This document shows positions 19,518 through 28,308 of a stretch of DNA of 64,000 nucleotides, piece after piece (position 1 is the stretch's first letter; each line of letters starts with the position of its first letter). The notes under the pieces were generated by a model. That model saw only the letters and a list, made by a program, of their open reading frames with translations, did not search any database and was not told where the DNA came from. A program made the translations under genes and the position numbers. Source of the DNA: Oscillospiraceae bacterium (GTDB lineage: Bacteria > Bacillota > Clostridia > Oscillospirales > JAAYXM01); NCBI GenBank assembly GCA_015068085.1, contig SVLF01000009.1, positions 1-64,000 on the forward strand, given 5' to 3'.

Positions 19518-22500
19518 TTACTTGCTTTGCAGGGGCATTTCACTGCCCGTTGCTGTATAATCCATTATTCTCTTTATGAGTACTGCCACTTCTGCTCTTG
19601 TTGTATAATCTGCCGGTGCAATAAGCCCGTTTTTGCCGTTGACAAGACCTGCACCGATGAGCGCGGTTACTGCTTCGCGTGCGTAAGGTGCAACGGATGC
19701 ATAATCCTCATTTTTCGGTTCGTCGTAAACGCCGAACTCTACATTGAGCTTCTGTAGTACCCTGCAGACTATCACCATCATATCCTGACGGGTGATATTG
19801 TTGCGCGGTGCATAGCGGTTATCTCCTATACCGCTGACGATTCCTGTATTGCGTGCAATCACAAGTTCAGGTGCGAAGTAGTCTGCGGCAGATACGTCTG
19901 CAAAGTTCTCCGTGTTATCCGACGTGAGCCTGAACGCACGTACAAGCAGCAGTGCAAAGTCTGCGCGGGTTATGTTGCTTGCCGGCGAGAATGTTGTTTC
20001 CGATGTTCCGCGGATTACACCGCCGTCGGCAAGCGCGTTGATTGCGTTCTCCGCCCATGCGTGGTTAGAAAGGTCTGTGAAACGGAGTGTCTCCGTTTCA
20101 CCCGACGCGTCGGGTGCGTTTTCGGTGTTATTTTCATCAGATTTGTTTTCTTCCTGCGGGGTATCGGATGATCCGGCCCCTGCATCAGTACCGGAAGCAG
20201 CTCCGGTATCCGGTGCGGCACCGCCGCCACCGCCTCCTCCGCCGCCGGCAGAACCGTTTGCATTTTCCGAAGAACCATCAGACGGACGGTCGGAAGCTCC
20301 AGTCCCTGCACCATCCTGTGAGGGTTCATTCTTACTGCCCGTTGTGTTACCGTAAACCGTTACAGTAAAGTGAACCGTGCTTTCACGTCCGTCGCTGTCA
20401 CGCGCGGTTACTGCTACGTGGTTATCGCCAACCTGGCTGTCATCCGGTCTCCATGTGAACACGCCGGTTTCCGCATTAAGGCTTGCGCCTCGCGGAAGAG
20501 TTGTTCCGATGTAGGTGATCGACGGTGCATTGTTCTCAATGGGACTGTTCGCCTGTATTCCTACGTTTATCGAGCTTCCTGCCGATGTGCTTAACGTATT
20601 GGATATCGGCTCAAACTCCGGAACACTTCCGTCCACAAACGATGTCGGAATGCGGAAGCTCTGCCCTTCCTTAATATTGTACACATATCCGAGCTCCGTG
20701 TTCTTCTTATCCTTGTGCTTTCGGATAAGTGTAACGGTACCGAGATAAAGACGTACGTTTCCTTCCGCAAGCTCTTCCGCTTCATCGGTCGCGCTCTCTA
20801 TTTTATACACACCGTTTTCGACGGCATCATTATCTACATAGATGTATCTTCCTGCAATATCGGAAATGTCATCGCAATCAATATCAACATCAATGTAGTT
20901 TTCAATGGCAAGCTCCTTCTGGAAGGAAACTACCTTTCCTGTATACGCACCTGTTTTTTCGGTGGCGTCACCGATAACCGTACCGTCATTTATATAACGG
21001 TAAATCACGGCATCATTTCCGTTAAGTGTGTATACACCGACAAATCCCGAAAAATCGAATATATCTTTTTCCTGTCCGTTTTCATCTGTATCCCGTACCG
21101 TATACGTAACCTCATTGTTCGTTGCGTATATCACGTAATCCGTGAAAAGCTCTCCGCCGTTTTCGCGGACAACCTTAACGGCACGGACAATATCTCCCTC
21201 TTTTTCAGTTCCGTGCTTTACGACTGCAGTGACCGCGTCCGTCGATACTATATACGGAGTGTCACGGTACGGTTCAAAAACCGTAGTAAACAGACTGTCA
21301 AGCTTCTCATTTTCAGCTCCCTGCCTTTTTACAAGCACATAGTCCATAGTTTCCGGAAGCATCTTTGTGTCCGACCTTTTATGCATATAACCGCCGGCAA
21401 TTGCGACCTCACTTGCAGCAAAATTATTAAGCTGCGTCATACGGAGCTTAATTCCTTTTCCGTTCTTGAGAATCTTGCGATAGTCCTGTACATCAAACTC
21501 AACCGTAAACTTTTCTTCGGGCGAAGCGTCACGGCGGACATTTTTCAGCCACGTATATCCCCGCGGATATCTTGTTTCATACTCCCACGCATCCATTGTG
21601 TCCGGGTCTTCTCCGAAAGCGGCCTCCGGACCCGCATAAGAGCCCACAATATCATTGCCTTTCTCATCCTGTACCACGGGATCCTGAACTAACGAAAGCC
21701 CTTCTACCGGATATGCGTTTTCTGCCTGCGAGTGGAAGCTATAGGTATGCGTGTTTCCTCCGGTTACACGGAAAAAATCTATCGCATATTCAACATCGTC
21801 GTTTGCTTTAACGGAAACAAGTGTCCGTCTGTAGTTTTCCGTTTCGTTATATGCCTCTTTGTAGTCAACATCCACAAGCTTCACATCACCCGCATCATCA
21901 AAATGAAGCGGAGTTCCGTGTATTTTCGTCCGGTTTACAAGCTGCTCCTTTTCATTGACAACTACCGTGTTATGCGAAAGCGTTGTCCGCGTCCACTGCA
22001 GACGGCTCGGAAGATAGCTTGTTGTTTCAGGATATCCCAGATCCGGAGCAATGTCAAGTCCGAATGCATCCATACCAAGATTAAGTCCGTCACGGTGTGA
22101 ATGCTCCGCACCGATTCTGCCGAACCAAACCCAGAAGTCGCGCATATTGTTTACTTCCGTCAAAGCACTTGCCGAGCTATGATATTTTCCTCCGCGAAGC
22201 GCTGCAAATCCGTAACCGGTGAGCATCCCGCTTCCCAGACTGAAATCCCCTTTCTCGTCTATATACGCCAGAATATCCTCGTCTAAGCCCTCCGGATTTT
22301 CCGAAAAGATTCCGTAGGTTACTCCGTCCAGATTTCTGCCGGACATTTTATAGATATACTCTGCTACTTTCTTCTTATATTCTTCGTCGTCAAGATTCAT
22401 AAACAGGTCAAACCACGCAGACGTCGAACCGTTAACGCTTACACCCGCTGTTTCTCCCGAGTCGGCAATTGTCGGATGCTTGTTTTCAGTCAGAAGAATA

Positions 22501-25500
22501 TTCACCTGCGGATCGTGCATTTTCAGGAACTTCACAAGCTCATAAGGCTGATAATTTCCGCTTCCCTTGTATTTTGCCGCCGCACGTGCGAATACCGAGA
22601 AATTCGAAACCCAGCTTGTATTGTATCTCGGAGAGGCTTCATTTCCCATTCCGTCGCGGTCAACATCGTCAACCAATGTGGAAATGAAATTTCCGCCGAC
22701 GATATTTGTTTTCTCATCACCGGTATTCGTTCTGTATATCCATTCCATGATCTGATCGGTTTCCGGCTGCTTGTCTATAACAATTGCCGCAACCGCCGCA
22801 ACGCCCTGCGCATTACCGACATTCCCGACCATTCTGCCGTCCTGCAGCATCTCAAAGGATGCCAGGATAATTCCCTCTTCCCAATTCTTCCAGATTTTTG
22901 CAGAGCTTGATTTGTCATTTTCCAGCCCAAGCTTCTCTGCTCTTTTCGACAGCTCTTTTATCAGCTGCGGGTCTTCAAGAACGGGATAAAGCATATCCGC
23001 CGCGAATATGGTAGCTTTTCCGAAATACGACTCGTTTGTTCTTCCGAGAGCTGCTCCGTATCCGGCGCCGCCGTGTGTGTTGAGGAATTTATCCTTGAAA
23101 TAGTACATATCAAAATCCGGATAAAGATCTGCCGCACGGTCAAGCAGGAGTGCACCTGCCCGCCCATATTTCACATCATTTGTATACAGATATGCTTCAG
23201 CAAGGGTCTCCACCGTCAGATAAAGCTGTTCCCAGATTCTGAGGTTATACAAAGCTATATACCCTATGCGTTCTTCAAGACCGTCGGCATAGATACGTCC
23301 GGGGACATACCCCCATCCGTCATCTACGCCCCACATATCTCCGCCCTGCCACAGGACCTTACCGTTTTCATCCTTGTATGTACCGAGATCTGCTCCGCCG
23401 TTTTTGTCATTCCACGTTATCTTCTCGCCCCATGGGTCAGTGTTGCTTTTTCTTATTTCCTCGTAAAGCTCGTTATAGAGATACCCGTCCGGATTTCCGT
23501 ATCCGTAGAAGATGAACCATTCCGGTGTGTTTGCCTTTGCCGGCTTTTTGCATGTGCATTCCTCTCCGTCCGGATGGAAAAGCATCTTGTGGTGAGCCTC
23601 TCTTGCACGGTCTACACTGTAATACCCCTGTCTGTCAAGCCCGAGCTCACGGAAGCTTTCAAAATCGTTTGTCGGGAAAAGGCGCTTACACGCGTTGCAC
23701 TGTATCTTCCACGGGCGTTCAACAAAGTTGTACGATGTTCCGTGTATGTTGTAATAATCTTCCCCGCAATAACGGCAATAATTATAATAGTCATCGCCGC
23801 GCACACCGATCTGTCTTCCGCGCGGAAGCCCCTCGCCGGTCATTTGCTCCAGCATTGCGTCGACCAGCGGAAGCACCTTATCCGCATCTTTTATTGCGCT
23901 TTTCTGAGTTTCCTTTGCCCATTCATACTTTTCAATGTTTTTCTGCGCATTCTCACGCATTTCATATGTGTAATATGTAGGCTCGTCTTTTCCGTTGTCA
24001 AGGATAACGGTTACGTTCCTCTCAACGGATATCGGAGTTCCGTGAAGGTCTGCCGTCACTTCAAGTCTGAAGCTTCCCTCTCCTGTTATTTTGAGCATAT
24101 TTCCGGAAACTTCCACAACGCCTTCGCCGTTTACGGAATCAACCGTAATATTCTCTTCCGTAAGCGGAATATCTATCCTGTTATCGCTGTTCATCACCGC
24201 CACAAGCTTCAGAAGCTTTTTTTCGCGGACGTATAATATGTCATCGACATTGAAATCGATTTCCCTTATACCAGTATTGTCAATTACATTGAACTGAACA
24301 GTCTCGCTCAATTCACTTTCTCCGTCGCTTACCGTTACCTTTATACGCGCCTGCCCGTTGCCGACACCTCGCACAAGGCCCGTTCCGGTTACCGTGGCAA
24401 CGCTCTCGTCAAGCGAGCTGTAGCGGATATCCAAGCCTTCCAAAGGAACGGCATTTCCGTTAAGCTTTCTTACAATCAGCGAAAGCTGTGCCGTTGCTTC
24501 AAATTCGTTTGTATTGTATTTTATCTCGTATGTATCGGCGCTTATATTAAGCTCTCTGATTCCGTTCATTCCGTCAAGAGTGAAATTCCCCGCAAGCGCA
24601 CGCAACGTACCGTCCGGAACTGCATCTTCCGCCTCCTCCGGATTTTTTACTACAGGGCAGAAAACGAGATAGTATTCTCCCGCCTCCAGGACACGCTTTT
24701 TTAAAGGCGCCGTCTTCATTGTAGCATCTGCGGAAGCGCTGTCCGTACAAAGCACAGAGCCTATCATATTTTTCGCGGTCAGGTTTTCGCTTGTAAGTAC
24801 ATTTTTGTCTTCCTCACCGGCAACCACCGGAATGAGGTGATAGTTCATATAAACGTCAAACGGCATCGTTTTTCTCTGTCCGTTTTCATTAACGGCAAAG
24901 TCTCCGTCAATTTTATACTGCGTGGTATTCTTGTACGTGCCGTATGAAACCTTCGGCTGATATATCCCGCCTTCTTCAACACGGATTTTTATCGCCCACC
25001 AGTTATCGCGCATTGCACGGATGGCAATACCGCGCCCTTCCATATAAACGAGATCCGCACCGCTTGTTGTCGTTGTGTTCACTCCATAGTCCGTCCACCA
25101 GTACGACAAACGGCGGTTACCGGCATATGCCCACAAATTGTTGTTGGTTTCATATGTAAAGTCGGTAAACAAAATGCTTGTATCCTTTGAATTTCCCATA
25201 CGGCTTGCTATGTCGTATGTAACAACAACATCCGGAATAGCCGGAGGTTCAACCGTAAGATGCAGTGTTTCCGATACCGACACTCCTTTGTTTTCAACCG
25301 TCACGGTTATATCGGTTTCACCGCGTCCTATGCGCTCAATAACGCCGTTTTTGTCCACGGATATCAGTGTTTCATCATATCCGGAGTATATGGCCTCCGC
25401 ATCTTCAATAACCTCTCCGTCCGACATATATGCGGCCACGTCAAGGTCATACGCATCGGCGCCCAGCACATCGATCTCCATGGGGACACCCTCGGCATTT

Positions 25501-26252
25501 ACGCCTCCGTCAAGAATAAAATCTCCGGCGATGCCGCGCAGGGTTGAGGTGGTTTTATCATATCCTGCCGGCCTCTGCGGAAAATTAACCGTAACAGGAA
25601 CAAAAACAAGATAGTATTCACCCTTCTTAAACTCACGGGGCGCGAATTCATCCGTTGAAGCAATAACCGATGTTCCGTCTCCGCCGCTCCCGTTTGTACA
25701 ATTGACGCTGCCGATAAGATTCTGCGGCACAATAAAGGCGTCGCTTTTAAGATCCGTGCTCACGCCCGCATCGCTTACCGGAACAAGATAGTAATTCATT
25801 CTCACTTCAACCGGATCCGTAGTTATCATGGGATTTGTTCCCGTTGTATCTGTGAAGTACACATTGTTCTTGTAAGTTCCGTAATAAGCATACGGCTGAT
25901 AATAACCGGTTTTCGGCACATTTATCTTTATTGCCCACCAGTTGTTATAATCCGAGCGGATGGCGATACCGCGGCCTGATCTGTAAGCAAAATGTGAACC
26001 GCTTGACGGAGGAACATCCGTCCCGCCGCTCGCCCAGCTGTATGCCGATCTGCGGTTCGCGGCATATTCCCACATTTTATGATTTTTTGCATATTTAAAA
26101 TCAGAAAATTTGGCGCTTGAATTTGCCATGCTTCCGGAAATGTTATATACAAGCTTCACTCCCGAAAGCTCCGGCGCTTCTTCTGCAGATACCGAAGGAA
26201 ATAACGGTATAAGCAGGGAAACCGCCAGAATCAATGATAAAATCCGTTTCAT
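19518..26252 (-). CDS. S-layer-anchored heparinase II/III-type polysaccharide lyase, multidomain, 2244 aa (module A)
   Basis: Signal peptide; two N-terminal repeats of about 220 aa; BIG2-like Ig domains; lyase toroid (NIEKYEWAKETQKSAI); CxxC-CxxC segment YCRYCGEDYY...WKIQCNACKRLFPTNDF; heparinase II/III-like RIGAEHSHRDGLNLGMDAFGLDIAPDLGYP and LSHNTVVVNE; putative-Ig domain; Gly-rich linker; three SLH repeats. Confidence 0.85.
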   Translation of the reverse strand: MKRILSLILAVSLLIPLFPSVSAEEAPELSGVKLVYNISGSMANSSAKFSDFKYAKNHKMWEYAANRRSAYSWASGGTDVPPSSGSHFAYRSGRGIAIRSDYNNWWAIKINVPKTGYYQPYAYYGTYKNNVYFTDTTGTNPMITTDPVEVRMNYYLVPVSDAGVSTDLKSDAFIVPQNLIGSVNCTNGSGGDGTSVIASTDEFAPREFKKGEYYLVFVPVTVNFPQRPAGYDKTTSTLRGIAGDFILDGGVNAEGVPMEIDVLGADAYDLDVAAYMSDGEVIEDAEAIYSGYDETLISVDKNGVIERIGRGETDITVTVENKGVSVSETLHLTVEPPAIPDVVVTYDIASRMGNSKDTSILFTDFTYETNNNLWAYAGNRRLSYWWTDYGVNTTTTSGADLVYMEGRGIAIRAMRDNWWAIKIRVEEGGIYQPKVSYGTYKNTTQYKIDGDFAVNENGQRKTMPFDVYMNYHLIPVVAGEEDKNVLTSENLTAKNMIGSVLCTDSASADATMKTAPLKKRVLEAGEYYLVFCPVVKNPEEAEDAVPDGTLRALAGNFTLDGMNGIRELNISADTYEIKYNTNEFEATAQLSLIVRKLNGNAVPLEGLDIRYSSLDESVATVTGTGLVRGVGNGQARIKVTVSDGESELSETVQFNVIDNTGIREIDFNVDDILYVREKKLLKLVAVMNSDNRIDIPLTEENITVDSVNGEGVVEVSGNMLKITGEGSFRLEVTADLHGTPISVERNVTVILDNGKDEPTYYTYEMRENAQKNIEKYEWAKETQKSAIKDADKVLPLVDAMLEQMTGEGLPRGRQIGVRGDDYYNYCRYCGEDYYNIHGTSYNFVERPWKIQCNACKRLFPTNDFESFRELGLDRQGYYSVDRAREAHHKMLFHPDGEECTCKKPAKANTPEWFIFYGYGNPDGYLYNELYEEIRKSNTDPWGEKITWNDKNGGADLGTYKDENGKVLWQGGDMWGVDDGWGYVPGRIYADGLEERIGYIALYNLRIWEQLYLTVETLAEAYLYTNDVKYGRAGALLLDRAADLYPDFDMYYFKDKFLNTHGGAGYGAALGRTNESYFGKATIFAADMLYPVLEDPQLIKELSKRAEKLGLENDKSSSAKIWKNWEEGIILASFEMLQDGRMVGNVGNAQGVAAVAAIVIDKQPETDQIMEWIYRTNTGDEKTNIVGGNFISTLVDDVDRDGMGNEASPRYNTSWVSNFSVFARAAAKYKGSGNYQPYELVKFLKMHDPQVNILLTENKHPTIADSGETAGVSVNGSTSAWFDLFMNLDDEEYKKKVAEYIYKMSGRNLDGVTYGIFSENPEGLDEDILAYIDEKGDFSLGSGMLTGYGFAALRGGKYHSSASALTEVNNMRDFWVWFGRIGAEHSHRDGLNLGMDAFGLDIAPDLGYPETTSYLPSRLQWTRTTLSHNTVVVNEKEQLVNRTKIHGTPLHFDDAGDVKLVDVDYKEAYNETENYRRTLVSVKANDDVEYAIDFFRVTGGNTHTYSFHSQAENAYPVEGLSLVQDPVVQDEKGNDIVGSYAGPEAAFGEDPDTMDAWEYETRYPRGYTWLKNVRRDASPEEKFTVEFDVQDYRKILKNGKGIKLRMTQLNNFAASEVAIAGGYMHKRSDTKMLPETMDYVLVKRQGAENEKLDSLFTTVFEPYRDTPYIVSTDAVTAVVKHGTEKEGDIVRAVKVVRENGGELFTDYVIYATNNEVTYTVRDTDENGQEKDIFDFSGFVGVYTLNGNDAVIYRYINDGTVIGDATEKTGAYTGKVVSFQKELAIENYIDVDIDCDDISDIAGRYIYVDNDAVENGVYKIESATDEAEELAEGNVRLYLGTVTLIRKHKDKKNTELGYVYNIKEGQSFRIPTSFVDGSVPEFEPISNTLSTSAGSSINVGIQANSPIENNAPSITYIGTTLPRGASLNAETGVFTWRPDDSQVGDNHVAVTARDSDGRESTVHFTVTVYGNTTGSKNEPSQDGAGTGASDRPSDGSSENANGSAGGGGGGGGGAAPDTGAASGTDAGAGSSDTPQEENKSDENNTENAPDASGETETLRFTDLSNHAWAENAINALADGGVIRGTSETTFSPASNITRADFALLLVRAFRLTSDNTENFADVSAADYFAPELVIARNTGIVSGIGDNRYAPRNNITRQDMMVIVCRVLQKLNVEFGVYDEPKNEDYASVAPYAREAVTALIGAGLVNGKNGLIAPADYTTRAEVAVLIKRIMDYTATGSEMPLQSK

Positions 26253-26276
26253 CTGCGTGCTCCTTCCTTTTTATTA

Positions 26277-26302
26277 TAGCGGAGAGGGAGCCCTCTCCGC
26301 TA
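26277..26302. other. Intercistronic hairpin upstream of the module A lyase gene
   Basis: tagcggagaggg-ag-ccctctccgcta perfect 12-bp stem between the 618-aa gene and the lyase RBS. Confidence 0.6.
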
Positions 26303-26319
26303 CAGGTATGTTTTGGATG

Positions 26320-28176
26320 TTATTCTGCTGGATTTACGGATACATACTTGGTCTTGTAGCTTGCGCCATTGTCCAATGTATAAATAATGTATCCTGTTGC
26401 TTCTAATGTTCCTTCTTCCGGAACGGTGAACTGGTTATGCTTTTCTTTTCTCTGCGAGGTGTAAGTCTTTATGGATGCAGTATCTTTACCGAAAATGATA
26501 CCTGCTTCAACGATTTCATAGTCACCTGCATCATATTCAAGCATATATGCCTTGTGTGCATCGCTATAATCAAGAATTGCAACAGGAACTTTGTCTGTTA
26601 TTTCTTTAGTTCCTTCCGTGATATCCGTTGCATCCCATACGTTAAACTTATAAGTAGTGCCGTATGCTACAGGTTCTCCGTCACGCAGCCATGCAGTATT
26701 TGCGTTTGCCTTGTTAAGCTCTACCGGTGCGTTGTAAGTACCTGCATCAGCTACTGCTGCACCATTGTGCTTTACACCTGTAATCGCAGATGCAGTATAC
26801 TGTGCAACTGCGTTTGTTGTACCTGCAGCAAGCGTCTGCTTTGCTGTGAATGGCTTGTTTCCGTCTGTGAACCATCCAAGGAATGTTCCAAAGCCTGTAA
26901 GTTTCGGTGTGAAGAGCGTAGTCTGCTCATTATATACGCTTTCTGTCATAGAGCCGATGTATGCACCATTCTGATTCCAAAATGCTACATTTTTATTATC
27001 CTCTTTTTCATAAACAGCTGTGAGGTATGTATTTGACCAGACAGAATACGTATCGCCGTCAATATCAACCCATGCATTTTTATCAGAGGTATCTGCTCCG
27101 CGCTTCCAGCCTACAAATTTGTAACCTTCAATGTTCTGTTTATGAGCAGTTAATGTTACCGACTCTCCGCGGTTAACAGAATCAACGGCAATTCCGGTAA
27201 ACCCGTCAATATTTGTTGTCTGTGCAAAGGAAACTTCTCCATACGCAGTTTCGTCCTCTTCCGGTTCTTCTGCCGGTGCGGTGACGGTTACCGTAACAGC
27301 GGTAGACTTGGTTCCGTCCGATGTTTCTGCCCAGATTTCTGCTTCGCCGCCTGCCTGCGCGGTGATCTCTCCGTTTGCAGTTACCGTCGCAACTCTTTCA
27401 TTTGATGATTTGTACGTAATAAAGCTTCCTGCAACAGGCCTTTCAACACGGGTTTCATCTGTTCCGTCCGTTGTGCCGGTAACCTTAACAGATGCTGTTG
27501 TTGTCACGTTTTCTTCAAGATCAAGAGAAACATTTTCAACCGATGTCACAAAAGTATGACCAAGGATTTTTGTAAGTGAAACAGCATTGAATTCATAATT
27601 ATTACTACCTTTAAGTTCTAAAGCCGTTATCAGTTCGCTTTCGCCATCGGAATACACTGCTTTTCCGGCAGAATATGTCGAGTTAAAATATCCGGCCAGT
27701 GAAGTTGACGCTATGTTATTCGCAGGAACAGCATATTTATCATACGTATCCTTTCCGGAAACGTAATCTGCCATATACCAGTTAAAATCTCTGCCTCCAG
27801 ATGCGGTGTTATTTACACCGACAGAAGGAATATAGAAACCTTCAGAAGCAGGTGCTTTCAATGCCAATGAAAACTGAGCTGTAACACCTTTGTCTTTCAT
27901 GTACATTCGCACAGGTCCTCCGCTAAGCATAAGCAAAACATTGGAGTTTGTTAACGCCTCGACAGCATCCGGAGCATCGAAATAGCGCCAGTTTGTGTTT
28001 CCAATCGCCGTTTCTTCGATTACTGCATTGTATACCGTAATAGTTGTAAGCGAGCGAGCAACACCCGTTTTCGGATAAGCGTACGTCTCCGTATACGGTT
28101 CTTCAGCTGCAAAGGCAGCAGGGATAAGCGAAAATACGAGCGCGATTGTGATAAGTGCCGATAATAATCTTTTCAT
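26320..28176 (-). CDS. Secreted protein with BIG2-like and Listeria/Bacteroides-type repeat regions (module A partner, 618 aa)
   Basis: MKRLLSALITIALVFSLIPAAFAAEE signal peptide; Ig-like ITAQAGGEAEIWAETSDG; repeat-like EGYKFVGWKRGAD and LTGFGTFLGWFTDGN; C-terminus similar to the 570-aa protein. Confidence 0.7.
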   Translation of the reverse strand: MKRLLSALITIALVFSLIPAAFAAEEPYTETYAYPKTGVARSLTTITVYNAVIEETAIGNTNWRYFDAPDAVEALTNSNVLLMLSGGPVRMYMKDKGVTAQFSLALKAPASEGFYIPSVGVNNTASGGRDFNWYMADYVSGKDTYDKYAVPANNIASTSLAGYFNSTYSAGKAVYSDGESELITALELKGSNNYEFNAVSLTKILGHTFVTSVENVSLDLEENVTTTASVKVTGTTDGTDETRVERPVAGSFITYKSSNERVATVTANGEITAQAGGEAEIWAETSDGTKSTAVTVTVTAPAEEPEEDETAYGEVSFAQTTNIDGFTGIAVDSVNRGESVTLTAHKQNIEGYKFVGWKRGADTSDKNAWVDIDGDTYSVWSNTYLTAVYEKEDNKNVAFWNQNGAYIGSMTESVYNEQTTLFTPKLTGFGTFLGWFTDGNKPFTAKQTLAAGTTNAVAQYTASAITGVKHNGAAVADAGTYNAPVELNKANANTAWLRDGEPVAYGTTYKFNVWDATDITEGTKEITDKVPVAILDYSDAHKAYMLEYDAGDYEIVEAGIIFGKDTASIKTYTSQRKEKHNQFTVPEEGTLEATGYIIYTLDNGASYKTKYVSVNPAE

Positions 28177-28270
28177 TTTAAAACCCCTTTTCTGTTCATT
28201 TCTTTTATTATAAGCGGCGGAAATAAGTCTACCTTACTTTAATTTTATCTTATATGTATTTGAAATCAAA

Positions 28271-28299
28271 TGTACAAAAAAGTATAAAACTTGTACTAT
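28271..28299. promoter_or_regulatory. Operator-like motif copy 1, upstream of the 618-aa gene
   Basis: tgtacaaaaaagtataaaacttgtactat; its 23-bp part aaaaagtATaaaacttgtactat matches 29488-29510 at 21 of 23 positions. GTACAA...TTGTAC inverted repeat. Minus-strand TGTACA with TATAAG 16 nt further on. Confidence 0.55.
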
Positions 28300-28308
28300 T
28301 TTTACCGC

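Noticed and set aside
20216-20252. Possible CRISPR or tandem repeat array (ccgcc repeats)
   Set aside because: Short imperfect triplet repetition encoding poly-Gly, no spacers.
23073-24236. 387-aa plus-strand ORF antisense to the module A lyase gene (and similar long ones at 20715-21692, 40602-41519, 761-1504)
   Set aside because: Cys/Arg/Ile-rich shadow translations fully inside strongly supported minus-strand genes; no recognisable motifs. They reflect codon composition of the opposite strand.
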